Shown here piece by piece: positions 30,353 to 39,785 of a DNA stretch of 64,000 nt (positions within the stretch are counted from its first letter, which is position 1; each line of letters starts with the position of its first letter). Position numbers and translations under genes: made by a program. Under the pieces are notes generated by a model. It saw only the letters and a list, made by a program, of their open reading frames with translations, was not told the origin of the DNA and ran no database searches. Source of the DNA: Bacillota bacterium (GTDB taxonomy: Bacteria > Bacillota > Clostridia > Peptostreptococcales > Anaerovoracaceae); contig JAQXGH010000048.1 of NCBI GenBank assembly GCA_029006195.1, forward strand, positions 1-64,000, in the 5' to 3' direction.

Positions 30353-31387
30353 ATGAAGCACATAGTTGAAGAATTTGAAGAAATCATATACGAAAGCGCG
30401 CTCTGGAATTTCTATTTTGACGGAATGAAAGTGGGAGTTTTAGATATCGAAACAACAGGCTTAAATCCATCAAGAAATAAGTTTGTCCTGGGATGTATCT
30501 ACGATGTTCAGTCACATAAACTCCACCAGATTTTAGCTCAGTCAAGAGCAGAGGAAATGCAGAGCTTAGCTGAATACATAAAGCTCATTGATAATTTAGA
30601 TGTTGTATTAACATATAACGGCAGGCATTTTGACATACCTTTCATTCAGAAGAGGATGGAGGTATCAAGAAATGCCGTTAATTATATTATGAGGGGTAGT
30701 GAAGATTGTTTCTTGCCTTACAATCTGGATCTTTATTTAGTGCTTAATGGGTATTCGCCGATAAAGAAACTGGTTCCTAACATGAAACAGAAAACCATCG
30801 AGAACTATATGGGCTTCTGGATGAACAGGGCGGATGAAATCTCTGGTGCTGAAAGTGTCGATCTTTTTAATCATTACGAAGCCACTGGAGATGAAGAAGC
30901 TGAGAAGAAGATCCTGCTCCACAACAATGATGACGTAAGGCAGCTTACTAAACTGTCAAAGGCAGTAATAAAAAGTGACTTTCACAAGGCTATGTTCGCG
31001 CTTGGTTTTCCTGTTAGAAATTTAATTATCAGGAAGATAAGGTTAGAACGCGATGCTTTAGAAATCAAGGGATTGCAACGCGTTAAGGCTATGAATGGAG
31101 TATCGCCAATAGACTATATGGGATATTCGTTCGGTGATTATCCTACTGTATCAAGGTTCAGAAAAGATACGGCTGATTTTTTACTTAGACTTCCTATAAT
31201 CAGGCAGTCAGGAATGGCGCTTGCTGATATTCGAGCAGCTGGACTTGATGAAGAAGAATTCGGAATGTATCCATCTTGTGGAAGTGGTTTTCTCATTTTA
31301 GAGGATGGCAATGGAATCAGACATATGGAAACAAACCATCTCATTAAAGCATTCATAGAGAAATTTATTGATTTCGAACTAAACTAG
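30353..31387 (+). CDS. Ribonuclease H-like domain protein (YprB-like exonuclease)
   Basis: GVLDIETTGLNPSRNKFVLGC (DxE), LTYNGRHFDIPFIQKRM, HNNDDVRQLTKL. Confidence 0.85.
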   Translation: MKHIVEEFEEIIYESALWNFYFDGMKVGVLDIETTGLNPSRNKFVLGCIYDVQSHKLHQILAQSRAEEMQSLAEYIKLIDNLDVVLTYNGRHFDIPFIQKRMEVSRNAVNYIMRGSEDCFLPYNLDLYLVLNGYSPIKKLVPNMKQKTIENYMGFWMNRADEISGAESVDLFNHYEATGDEEAEKKILLHNNDDVRQLTKLSKAVIKSDFHKAMFALGFPVRNLIIRKIRLERDALEIKGLQRVKAMNGVSPIDYMGYSFGDYPTVSRFRKDTADFLLRLPIIRQSGMALADIRAAGLDEEEFGMYPSCGSGFLILEDGNGIRHMETNHLIKAFIEKFIDFELN

Positions 31388-31419
31388 AAATTTGGATCAT
31401 AAAAGGAAAGAGATTTGTA

Positions 31420-32298
31420 ATGATAAATCAATTTGTAAATTATCTGATAACAGAAAAGCGCAAGGCAGAAAACACAGTTGCTGCCTACGAGAGTGATGTT
31501 AGAGAGTTTGCAGGTTTTGAAGAAGGAAGAGGCGTTAACGACTTGGCAAATTGCACCAGCACAGACGTGGTTGCGTATTTACATGAATTAAGAGCTCAGA
31601 AGAAATCTTCTTCTACAATAAACAGAAAGCTATCGTCTATCAGGGCTTTTTATTCATACCTTATGAGTAGAGAAATCGTAAAGGACAATCCTACTTCGGG
31701 TGTCAAATCACCTAAGCCTGAACCTAAGGAACTTGAATATTTATCACTTCAGGATATAGATAAATTAATGGAAGCTCAGGACGAAAGTGATAAGGGAATA
31801 AGAGATAGAGCAATCCTTGAGGTACTATATGCTACTGGCATTAAGGCTAGCGAACTGATAGCTATGAATGTTGAAGATGCTAACATAAGAATGGGCTTTA
31901 TCACTTGCAATAATGATTATGAGCATGCGAGAATAGTGCCTCTTGGCAGACCTGCCAGAGCAGCTCTTGAGAAATATATTTATAACGTAAGACCTAAATT
32001 GCTGCTTGGCAATGAGGAAGAAAAGGCTATGTTCCTCAATTATCAAGGTGTTAGGATCTCCAGACAGGGGCTTTGGAAGGTCCTTAAGGAGTGCGGCAAG
32101 AAAGCTGAACTTGACATAGGGCTTAACCCTAATATTATTAGGAATTCATTTGCCATTCATATGCTGCAGAATGGAGCTGACCTTAAGTCGCTTCAGGAGC
32201 TTATGGGGTATGAAGATATTTCGGCTACTCAGATTTATCTGACAGCCATGAAAACAAGGATAAAGGATGTTTATGATAGAGCGCACCCTAGAGCATAA
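31420..32298 (+). CDS. XerD-like tyrosine recombinase with degenerate active site
   Basis: N-terminal SAM-like domain ENTVAAYESDVREFAGF, STINRKLSSIRAFYSYL; C-terminal LYATGIKASELIAM...NPNIIRNSFAIHMLQNGADLKSLQELMGYEDISATQIYLTAMKTRIKDVYDRAHPRA. Confidence 0.85.
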   Translation: MINQFVNYLITEKRKAENTVAAYESDVREFAGFEEGRGVNDLANCTSTDVVAYLHELRAQKKSSSTINRKLSSIRAFYSYLMSREIVKDNPTSGVKSPKPEPKELEYLSLQDIDKLMEAQDESDKGIRDRAILEVLYATGIKASELIAMNVEDANIRMGFITCNNDYEHARIVPLGRPARAALEKYIYNVRPKLLLGNEEEKAMFLNYQGVRISRQGLWKVLKECGKKAELDIGLNPNIIRNSFAIHMLQNGADLKSLQELMGYEDISATQIYLTAMKTRIKDVYDRAHPRA

Positions 32299-32322
32299 AA
32301 ATAAAAAATCTGTTATTCGATA

Positions 32323-32351
32323 TTGAGTATATATGCACAATTAGGTATAAT
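32323..32351 (+). promoter_or_regulatory. Sigma-A-type promoter for carB
   Basis: TTGAGT (32323-32328), 17-bp spacer, TATAAT (32346-32351). Confidence 0.7.
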
Positions 32352-32390
32352 GTATTAGTTTTGTAAATAATGGAGATAGAAGGTGTGAAA

Positions 32391-35300
32391 ATGGGAAAAC
32401 TAAAAGATGTCAATAAAGTATTAATTATCGGTTCAGGTCCGATCGTTATCGGACAGGCATGCGAATTTGACTATTCAGGAACACAGGCTTGTAAGGCTCT
32501 GAGAAAGCTTGGATATGAAATCGTTCTTGTTAACTCAAACCCTGCAACAATCATGACAGATCCTGAAATTGCTGATGTAACATACATCGAGCCTCTTAAT
32601 GTTAAGAGACTTGAACAGATTATCGCTAAGGAACGTCCTGATGCAGTGCTCCCTAACCTGGGAGGTCAGTCAGGCCTTAACCTTTGCTCAGAACTGGCTC
32701 AGAAGGGCGTTCTCGACAAGTACGGCGTTAAGGTAATCGGTGTTCAGCTGGACGCTATCGAAAGAGGCGAAGACAGAATCGAATTCAAGAAGACTATGGA
32801 CAGACTGGGCATTGAAATGGCAAGAAGCCAGGTTTGCTACACTGTTGAAGAAGGCCTTGAAATCGCAGAAAGACTGGGCTTCCCAGTTGTATTAAGACCT
32901 GCTTATACTATGGGCGGTACAGGCGGCGGTATTGTAAATAATGAAGAAGAGTTCAGGGCTGTATGCAGCAGAGGTCTGCAGGCCAGCCTTGTAGGTCAGG
33001 TTCTGGTTGAAGAATGTATTACTGGATGGGAAGAACTCGAACTGGAAGTAGTTAGAGACTCAGAAGGTAACATGATCACAGTATGCTTCATTGAAAACAT
33101 CGACCCTGTTGGTGTTCACACTGGTGACTCATTCTGTTCAGCTCCTATGCTCACAATTCCTGAAGATGTTCAGAAGGAACTGCAGAGACAGGCGTATGCA
33201 ATCGTAAATGAAATCGAAGTTATCGGTGGAACAAATGTACAGTTCGCACGTGATACAGAAAGTGGCAGAATAATCGTAATCGAAATCAACCCACGTACAT
33301 CACGTTCATCAGCTCTGGCATCAAAGGCAACAGGTTTCCCAATTGCTCTTGTATCAGCTATGCTGGCTGCAGGACTCACACTTAAAGATATTCCATGTGG
33401 TAAGTATGGTACTCTCGACAAGTACGTACCAGATGGAGATTACATTGTAATCAAGTTTGCTCGTTGGGCTTTCGAAAAGTTCAAGGGCGTTGAAGATAAG
33501 CTCGGAACTCAGATGAGAGCTGTAGGCGAAGTTATGAGTATTGGTAAGACTTATAAGGAAGCTTTCCAGAAGGCAATCAGATCACTGGAAAACGGCCACT
33601 ATGGTCTTGGCCACGCTAACAACTTTGATTCTCTGACTAAGGAAGAACTCCTTGCTAAGTTAGAATATCCAACAAGTGAGCGTCAGTTCGTAATGTATGA
33701 AGCCTTCAGAAAGGGTGCTACAGTTGATGAAATCTTCGAACTGACTAAGATCAAGCACTACTTCCTTGAACAGATGAAGGAACTGGTTGAAGAAGAAGAA
33801 GCTTTACTTCAGGCTAAGGGTTCACTTCCTTCAGATGAAGCTCTTATTACAGCTAAGAAGGATGGTTTCTCAGATAAGTACCTCAGCCAGATTCTCGAAG
33901 TTCCTGAAGCAGACATCAGAAACAAGAGACTTGCTCTGGGTGTTGAAGAATGCTGGGAAGGCGTACACGTAAGCGGTACAGAAAACAGTGCTTACTACTA
34001 CTCAACTTACAACTCAGAAGATAAGAATCCTGTTTCATCAAACAAGAAAATCATGATTCTGGGTGGTGGCCCTAACAGAATCGGACAGGGTATCGAATTC
34101 GACTACTGCTGCGTACATGCTGCAATGGCTCTTAAGAAGCTGGGATTCGAAACTATCATCGTTAACTGTAATCCAGAAACTGTATCAACAGACTATGATA
34201 CATCAGATAAGCTCTACTTCGAACCACTCACACTGGAAGATGTACTGAGCATTTACAATAAAGAAAAGCCTCTGGGCGTAATCGCACAGTTCGGTGGACA
34301 GACTCCACTTAACCTGGCTTCACAGCTCAAGGCAAACGGCGTAAACATCCTGGGAACTTCACCTGAAATCATCGACCTGGCAGAAGATAGAGATAACTTC
34401 CGTGCTATGATGGATAAACTGGGAATCCCAATGCCAGAAGCAGGCATGGCTGTAAACGTTGAAGAAGCTCTCAAAATCGCAAATGAAATCACATATCCTG
34501 TAATGGTTAGACCTTCATACGTTCTTGGTGGTCGTGGTATGGAAATCGTATATGACGATGAAATGCTGACAGACTACATGAATGCAGCTGTAGGCGTAAC
34601 TCCTGACAGACCTATCCTCATCGATAGATTCCTTAATAATGCTATGGAATGTGAATCAGATGCTATCTGCGATGGCAAGCATGCGTTCGTTCCTGCAGTT
34701 ATGGAACACATCGAAGAAGCAGGCGTACACTCAGGTGACTCAGCTTGTATCATTCCTTCGAGACACATTTCAGATGAACATCTGGCTACAATCAAGGAAT
34801 ACACTCGTAAAATCGCAGAAGAACTTCATGTAGAAGGTCTTATGAACATGCAGTATGCTATCGAAAACGATAAGGTATACGTAATCGAAGCTAACCCTAG
34901 AGCTTCACGTACAGTTCCTCTCGTATCAAAGGTATGTAACATCAGAATGGTACCTCTGGCAACTGAAATCGTAACAAGAGAGCTTACTGGTAAGCCTTCA
35001 CCAATTGAAGGTCTTAAGGAAAATGATATTCCTTACTATGGTGTTAAGGAATCAGCATTCCCATTCAACATGTTCCAGGAAGTTGACCCTGTGCTTGGAC
35101 CTGAAATGCGTTCAACAGGCGAAGTTCTTGGCCTTGCTGAAAACTGGTCAGAAGCATTCTATAAGTCACAGGAAGCTGTTAACTACGAACTTCCAACTGA
35201 AGGCGGCGTTCTTATTTCAGTAAGTGATAAGGATAAGGATGATGCTGTAGAAGTTGCTAGAAACTTCCACGAAGCTGGAATGCCAATCTACGCTACAGGC

Positions 35301-35606
35301 GGAACATTTGCTAAGATTATCCAGGCTGGTATCCCTGCTGAATTCATCAGAAAGCTTAATGAAGACAGCAACGCTATCCTCGATAAGATCGGTGATGGAA
35401 CAATCAAGATCGTTGTTAATTCAGCTCGTGGTATCATCTCAAAGAGACATGACCAGTACATCAGAAGAGCTGCTATTAAGAATAAGATACCTTACATGAC
35501 TACAATGAGAGCTGCAAAGGCTGCAGCACAGGCTATCAATCAGATTAAGGTAAATGGACAGAGCGAACTTTGCTCACTTCAGGAACTGCACGCTAAGATC
35601 AAGTAG
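32391..35606 (+). CDS. carB: Carbamoyl-phosphate synthase large subunit
   Basis: MGKLKDVNKVLIIGSGPIVIGQACEFDYSGTQACKALRKLGYE; duplicated ATP-grasp halves; C-terminal MGS-like domain. Confidence 0.97.
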   Translation: MGKLKDVNKVLIIGSGPIVIGQACEFDYSGTQACKALRKLGYEIVLVNSNPATIMTDPEIADVTYIEPLNVKRLEQIIAKERPDAVLPNLGGQSGLNLCSELAQKGVLDKYGVKVIGVQLDAIERGEDRIEFKKTMDRLGIEMARSQVCYTVEEGLEIAERLGFPVVLRPAYTMGGTGGGIVNNEEEFRAVCSRGLQASLVGQVLVEECITGWEELELEVVRDSEGNMITVCFIENIDPVGVHTGDSFCSAPMLTIPEDVQKELQRQAYAIVNEIEVIGGTNVQFARDTESGRIIVIEINPRTSRSSALASKATGFPIALVSAMLAAGLTLKDIPCGKYGTLDKYVPDGDYIVIKFARWAFEKFKGVEDKLGTQMRAVGEVMSIGKTYKEAFQKAIRSLENGHYGLGHANNFDSLTKEELLAKLEYPTSERQFVMYEAFRKGATVDEIFELTKIKHYFLEQMKELVEEEEALLQAKGSLPSDEALITAKKDGFSDKYLSQILEVPEADIRNKRLALGVEECWEGVHVSGTENSAYYYSTYNSEDKNPVSSNKKIMILGGGPNRIGQGIEFDYCCVHAAMALKKLGFETIIVNCNPETVSTDYDTSDKLYFEPLTLEDVLSIYNKEKPLGVIAQFGGQTPLNLASQLKANGVNILGTSPEIIDLAEDRDNFRAMMDKLGIPMPEAGMAVNVEEALKIANEITYPVMVRPSYVLGGRGMEIVYDDEMLTDYMNAAVGVTPDRPILIDRFLNNAMECESDAICDGKHAFVPAVMEHIEEAGVHSGDSACIIPSRHISDEHLATIKEYTRKIAEELHVEGLMNMQYAIENDKVYVIEANPRASRTVPLVSKVCNIRMVPLATEIVTRELTGKPSPIEGLKENDIPYYGVKESAFPFNMFQEVDPVLGPEMRSTGEVLGLAENWSEAFYKSQEAVNYELPTEGGVLISVSDKDKDDAVEVARNFHEAGMPIYATGGTFAKIIQAGIPAEFIRKLNEDSNAILDKIGDGTIKIVVNSARGIISKRHDQYIRRAAIKNKIPYMTTMRAAKAAAQAINQIKVNGQSELCSLQELHAKIK

Positions 35607-35633
35607 TCAGAAAACAAAACCCTAAATATATTG

Positions 35634-35666
35634 CGACTGCAAGGAAAAAATCCTTGCAGTCGTTTT
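35634..35666 (+). terminator. Intrinsic terminator after carB
   Basis: CGACTGCAAGG-aaaaaat-CCTTGCAGTCG-TTTT. Confidence 0.9.
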
Positions 35667-35682
35667 AATATTGAGATATAAT
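35654..35682 (+). promoter_or_regulatory. Promoter for rplS, -35 embedded in the carB terminator arm
   Basis: TTGCAG (35654-35659), 17-bp spacer, TATAAT (35677-35682). Confidence 0.65.
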
Positions 35683-35689
35683 AATCAAG

Positions 35690-35807
35690 CGTGCACAGAC
35701 ACGCGATGTGTAATATAACGGGTGGTCCTCTGATCAGGCCAGTGACATAGATCACAATTTTCCAGGAAGATCAAGAACATGCCGAAGGGAAGGAAGGAAC
35801 AATAATA
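35690..35807 (+). promoter_or_regulatory. Structured rplS 5' leader (possibly the L19 leader family)
   Basis: ~118-nt untranslated leader with several local hairpins (GCGTG..CACGC, TGGTC..GGCCA, GTGA..TCAC) before ribosomal protein L19; family membership not verified. Confidence 0.45.
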
Positions 35808-36146
35808 ATGAACGTATTAGAATCAGTTGCACAGGAATACCTTAAGTCTGACATCCCTGCATTTAACGTTGGTGACACTGTAAAGGTACACGTTAAAATC
35901 AAAGAAGGAAACAGAGAAAGAATTCAGATCTTCGAAGGTTTCGTACTTAAGAAGCAGAATGGTGGAATCGGCGAAACATTCACAGTAAGAAGAATCGCTT
36001 CAGGCGTTGGCGTTGAAAAGACATTCCCAATGCACTCACCACTGGTAGAAAAGATCGAAGTTGTAAGACAGGGTAAAGTTAGAAGAGCAAGACTTCACTA
36101 CATGCGCCAGAGAACTGGTAAGTCAGCTAAGATCAAGACTAAGTAA
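35808..36146 (+). CDS. rplS: 50S ribosomal protein L19
   Basis: [60 protein letters not shown]. Confidence 0.98.
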   Translation: MNVLESVAQEYLKSDIPAFNVGDTVKVHVKIKEGNRERIQIFEGFVLKKQNGGIGETFTVRRIASGVGVEKTFPMHSPLVEKIEVVRQGKVRRARLHYMRQRTGKSAKIKTK

Positions 36147-36160
36147 ACCAAATGAAATTA

Positions 36161-36190
36161 AAGAGGAGCTGGTAACAGGCTCCTTTTTGA
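36161..36190 (+). terminator. Short intrinsic terminator after rplS
   Basis: GAGGAGC-tggtaacag-GCTCCTTTTTG followed by T-rich tract. Confidence 0.6.
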
Positions 36191-36212
36191 TTTGTATTTC
36201 AGGAGGGAAAAT

Positions 36213-37076
36213 ATGATTGATAATATTAACTGGTATCCCGGTCATATGAAAAAAACGAGAGAACTCATTCAGCAGAACCTTAAGATGGTAGATGCTGTAA
36301 TCGAGGTTATCGACGCCAGAATTCCGGTATCAAGCCGTAACCCAATCATTGACGAACTCGTTAAGGGAAAGCCTCGTATCATAGCGCTTAATAAGAGTGA
36401 TCTGGCTGATGATAAGGCTAATAAAATGTGGATAAAGGCTTTGGAAGTAGTGGTTTCCGAGGGCGAAAATATTGTGGAAACAAGAGTACTCCCAATGGAC
36501 TGCATGTCAGGCAAGGGGGTAAAGGAGCTCTTTAGAATGCTTGAATCCATGGAAGATGAGAAAAATAAGACAAGAAGCATGAAGAAGCCGTATAGACTTA
36601 TGGTAGTTGGAGTTCCTAATGTTGGCAAGTCATCTCTCATCAATAGAATGACTGGAAGAAAGAGTGCTAAAACAGGCGACAGACCTGGTGTAACCAAGGG
36701 CAAACAGTGGCTTAAGCTTTCTAATGGAATGCAGCTTCTTGATACTCCGGGAATCCTCTGGCCTAAATTCGAGGATCCAAAGGCAGGCCTTAATTTGGCC
36801 TTTTGCGGCTCAATTAAGGATGAAATCCTTGATGTTCCTACATTGGGAATGGAACTCATCGGAGCGCTTTCGGATACTTATCCGCAGCTTCTTATGGATC
36901 GTTATAAACTGGATGAAATCTGCGAAACTCCACTTGAAAACATGGAAAATATCGCTCAGAAGAGAGGCTGCATTTTATCTGGTAAGAGAATCGATTATGA
37001 GAGAACGGGGAAGATGGTTCTTGATGAATTCAGAGCTGCTAAGATCGGTAGAATCACTTTAGAACTGCCGGAATAG
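36213..37076 (+). CDS. rbgA: Ribosome biogenesis GTPase YlqF (RbgA)
   Basis: Circularly permuted GTPase: [35 protein letters not shown]. Confidence 0.95.
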   Translation: MIDNINWYPGHMKKTRELIQQNLKMVDAVIEVIDARIPVSSRNPIIDELVKGKPRIIALNKSDLADDKANKMWIKALEVVVSEGENIVETRVLPMDCMSGKGVKELFRMLESMEDEKNKTRSMKKPYRLMVVGVPNVGKSSLINRMTGRKSAKTGDRPGVTKGKQWLKLSNGMQLLDTPGILWPKFEDPKAGLNLAFCGSIKDEILDVPTLGMELIGALSDTYPQLLMDRYKLDEICETPLENMENIAQKRGCILSGKRIDYERTGKMVLDEFRAAKIGRITLELPE

Positions 37077-37085
37077 GGGAAACTC

Positions 37086-37745
37086 ATGACTAAAGAAGAG
37101 AGAATCCAGAAACAAAAAGAACGCCTTGTGGAAATGAAAATCCCGCAGCAGGAGCTTCATGCTAAAGGTTATAAATTCATAGCAGGGGCAGACGAAGTGG
37201 GAAGAGGCCCGCTGGCTGGCCCTGTTGTAACTGCTGCGGTTGTGTTGCCGGAAGACTTTGATGTCTTAGGTATTGATGATTCAAAAAAGCTTTCTGAAAA
37301 GAGAAGAGATGAGCTTTTTGATGTTATCAAGGATAAAGCGCTGGCATGGGGGATAGGAATGTCTGATCATGATGTTATCGATGAAATCAACATTCTTCAG
37401 GCTACAAAGCAGGCTATGGTAAAAGCAGTAGCTGCCTGTGAAGAGATGCTTTTCGAACGCCAGGGTGCGGGAATTGACTATGTGATTTTTGACGCCATGA
37501 CAGTTGACGGTGTGGATAAACCTCAGGAGGGCGTCATAAAAGGCGATTCCAAGGTGCTCGCGATAGCGGCGGCTTCGATAATCGCTAAGGTAACAAGGGA
37601 TAGAATGATGGTGGAATATGCCAAAGAATACCCTTACTATGCTTTTGAGAGAAACAAAGGCTATGGAACTAAGGCTCATTACAAGGGCCTTCATGAGCAC
37701 GGCATATGTCCTATCCATCGCAGAACATTCCTTAAGAACTTATAA
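37086..37745 (+). CDS. rnhB: Ribonuclease HII
   Basis: IAGADEVGRGPLAGPVVTAAVVLP, DDSKKLSEKRRDEL, KGYGTKAHYKGL. Confidence 0.97.
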   Translation: MTKEERIQKQKERLVEMKIPQQELHAKGYKFIAGADEVGRGPLAGPVVTAAVVLPEDFDVLGIDDSKKLSEKRRDELFDVIKDKALAWGIGMSDHDVIDEINILQATKQAMVKAVAACEEMLFERQGAGIDYVIFDAMTVDGVDKPQEGVIKGDSKVLAIAAASIIAKVTRDRMMVEYAKEYPYYAFERNKGYGTKAHYKGLHEHGICPIHRRTFLKNL

Positions 37746-37788
37746 TAAATCTATTTGCCATCAATATTTTTGTTGTGGTATAATAAAC

Positions 37789-37889
37789 GTGTTATACGAC
37801 TGACGGATAAGTGGAATTGACCACATGAAGTATAACCGAGGATTACGTCGACCGTCTGGGCATAGTGTCCGGATGATCGACTGTTTTTT
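37789..37889 (+). promoter_or_regulatory. ZTP (pfl motif) riboswitch controlling fhs, terminator-type expression platform
   Basis: P1 GTTATAC (37791-37797)/GTATAAC (37830-37836), P2 GTGG/CCAC, GACTGACGG junction, downstream CCGTCTGGGCA; GACGG (37802-37806) complements CCGTC (37852-37856). Confidence 0.92.
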
Positions 37890-37891
37890 TT
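37847..37891 (+). terminator. Riboswitch-associated intrinsic terminator
   Basis: GTCGACCGTCTGGGCA-tag-TGTCCGGATGATCGAC followed by T8. Confidence 0.8.
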
Positions 37892-37953
37892 GCCTCGATT
37901 CATTCGGCGGAAGTTAAGCAAAGGTTTTAGCATTTTGTAAAGGAGACGCGAAA

Positions 37954-39639
37954 ATGGAATTTAAGACTGATATTCAGATCGCCCAGGAAGCTGAAATGAA
38001 GAAAATCACTGAGATTGCTGCAGCTGCAGGAATCGACGACAAGTATGTAGAACTTTATGGTAACTACAAAGCAAAAATCGACTATAACATTCTTAGAGAT
38101 AAGGCTGATACACCTGATGGTAAGCTGATTCTTGTTACTGCTATTTCACCAACTCCAGCTGGAGAAGGTAAGACAACTACAACAGTTGGTCTGGCAGATG
38201 CAATGAACAAGATCGGCCTTAAGACAATGACAGCTCTTAGAGAACCTTCAATGGGTCCTGTATTTGGTATTAAGGGCGGCGCTGCTGGCGGCGGATACGC
38301 ACAGGTAGTTCCAATGGAAGACATCAACCTGCACTTCACAGGCGATATGCACGCAATCGGCGCTGCAAACAACCTGCTGGCTGCTATGCTGGACAACCAC
38401 ATTCAGCAGGGTAACGTGCTGGGAATCGACCCAAGAAAGATCACTTGGAAGAGATGCGTTGATATGAACGACAGACAGCTCCGTTCAGTAATCGATGGAC
38501 TCGGTGGCAAGATCAACGGTATGCCTCGTGAAGACGGCTTTGATATCACAGTAGCAAGTGAAATCATGGCTATCATGTGCCTGGCTAGCGATATCGATGA
38601 TCTCAAGGAAAGACTCAAGAAGATTATCGTAGCATACACATATAATGATGAACCTGTAACAGCAGCTCAGCTGAAGGCTGAAGGTGCTATGGCAGCTATC
38701 CTTAAGGATGCTCTTAAGCCAAACCTGGTTCAGACTCTGGAACATACACCTGCATTCATACATGGCGGTCCTTTCGCTAACATCGCACATGGTTGTAACT
38801 CAGTAATGGCAACAAGACTGGCTCTTAAGATGGCTGACTATGTTGTAACAGAAGCAGGATTTGGTGCTGACCTTGGTGCAGAAAAGTTCCTGGACATCAA
38901 GTGCAGAATGGCAGGACTGGTTCCATCAGCAGTAGTAATCGTAGCAACTGTTAGAGCTCTCAAGCATCACGGAGGCGTTGCTAAGGCTGATCTTAATAAC
39001 GAAAATCTGGAAGCATTAGAAGCTGGTCTTCCTAACCTGCTTCAGCACGTTGAAAATATTACTCAGGTATTCGGACTTCCTGCAGTAGTTGCTATCAACA
39101 GATTCCCTACAGATACAGAAGCAGAACTTGCACTGGTTGAAGAAAAGTGTAAGGAACTCGGCGTTAATGTTGCATTAAGTGAAGTTTGGGGCAAGGGCGG
39201 CGAAGGCGGTATCGCACTGGCAAACGAAGTTAAGAGACTGTGCGATGAAAGCAATTCAGCTGAAACATTCCAGTTCACTTATGATTCAGAGATGGGTCTT
39301 GCTGACAAGATCAGAGCAATCGCTAAGAAGATTTATAGAGCTGACGATGTTAAGTTCCAGCCTGCTGCAACTAAGACAATCAAGCAGCTTGAAGAACTGG
39401 GATTTGGCAATATGCCTATCTGCGTAGGTAAGACTCAGTACAGCTTCTCAGATAACCAGAAACTTCTCGGCGCACCTAGAAACTTCGAAATGACAGTTAG
39501 AGAAGTTAAGGTTTCAGCAGGAGCTGGATTCGTTGTAGCTCTTACCGGCAGCATCATGACAATGCCAGGACTTCCTAAGAAGCCTGCTGCAGAAAACATC
39601 GATGTAGATAGCACTGGTAAGATCAGCGGATTATTCTAA
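37954..39639 (+). CDS. fhs: Formate--tetrahydrofolate ligase
   Basis: [46 protein letters not shown]. Confidence 0.98.
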   Translation: MEFKTDIQIAQEAEMKKITEIAAAAGIDDKYVELYGNYKAKIDYNILRDKADTPDGKLILVTAISPTPAGEGKTTTTVGLADAMNKIGLKTMTALREPSMGPVFGIKGGAAGGGYAQVVPMEDINLHFTGDMHAIGAANNLLAAMLDNHIQQGNVLGIDPRKITWKRCVDMNDRQLRSVIDGLGGKINGMPREDGFDITVASEIMAIMCLASDIDDLKERLKKIIVAYTYNDEPVTAAQLKAEGAMAAILKDALKPNLVQTLEHTPAFIHGGPFANIAHGCNSVMATRLALKMADYVVTEAGFGADLGAEKFLDIKCRMAGLVPSAVVIVATVRALKHHGGVAKADLNNENLEALEAGLPNLLQHVENITQVFGLPAVVAINRFPTDTEAELALVEEKCKELGVNVALSEVWGKGGEGGIALANEVKRLCDESNSAETFQFTYDSEMGLADKIRAIAKKIYRADDVKFQPAATKTIKQLEELGFGNMPICVGKTQYSFSDNQKLLGAPRNFEMTVREVKVSAGAGFVVALTGSIMTMPGLPKKPAAENIDVDSTGKISGLF

Positions 39640-39660
39640 GATATAACTGCAAAGGCTATA

Positions 39661-39692
39661 AGGCATCGGCAAAAAATTGCCGATGCTTTTTT
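39661..39692 (+). terminator. Intrinsic terminator after fhs
   Basis: GCATCGGCAA-aaaa-TTGCCGATGC-TTTTTT. Confidence 0.9.
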
Positions 39693-39785
39693 ATACTTAA
39701 TTTATGTTAAGGTCGTATCCGAGACGGGCGTTTTTTTGATAAAATGAAAAAACAGTATTGATTATTATGGAGAAGGAATATCCGC

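Noticed and set aside
31420-32298. Xer-like gene as evidence of an integrated mobile element
   Set aside because: No attachment repeats, no phage/ICE genes, flanked by core genes, XerD-like length and C-terminus; treated as a chromosomal Xer paralogue.
36269-36859. 196-aa minus-strand ORF inside rbgA
   Set aside because: Antisense to a clear GTPase gene; composition typical of an antisense shadow.
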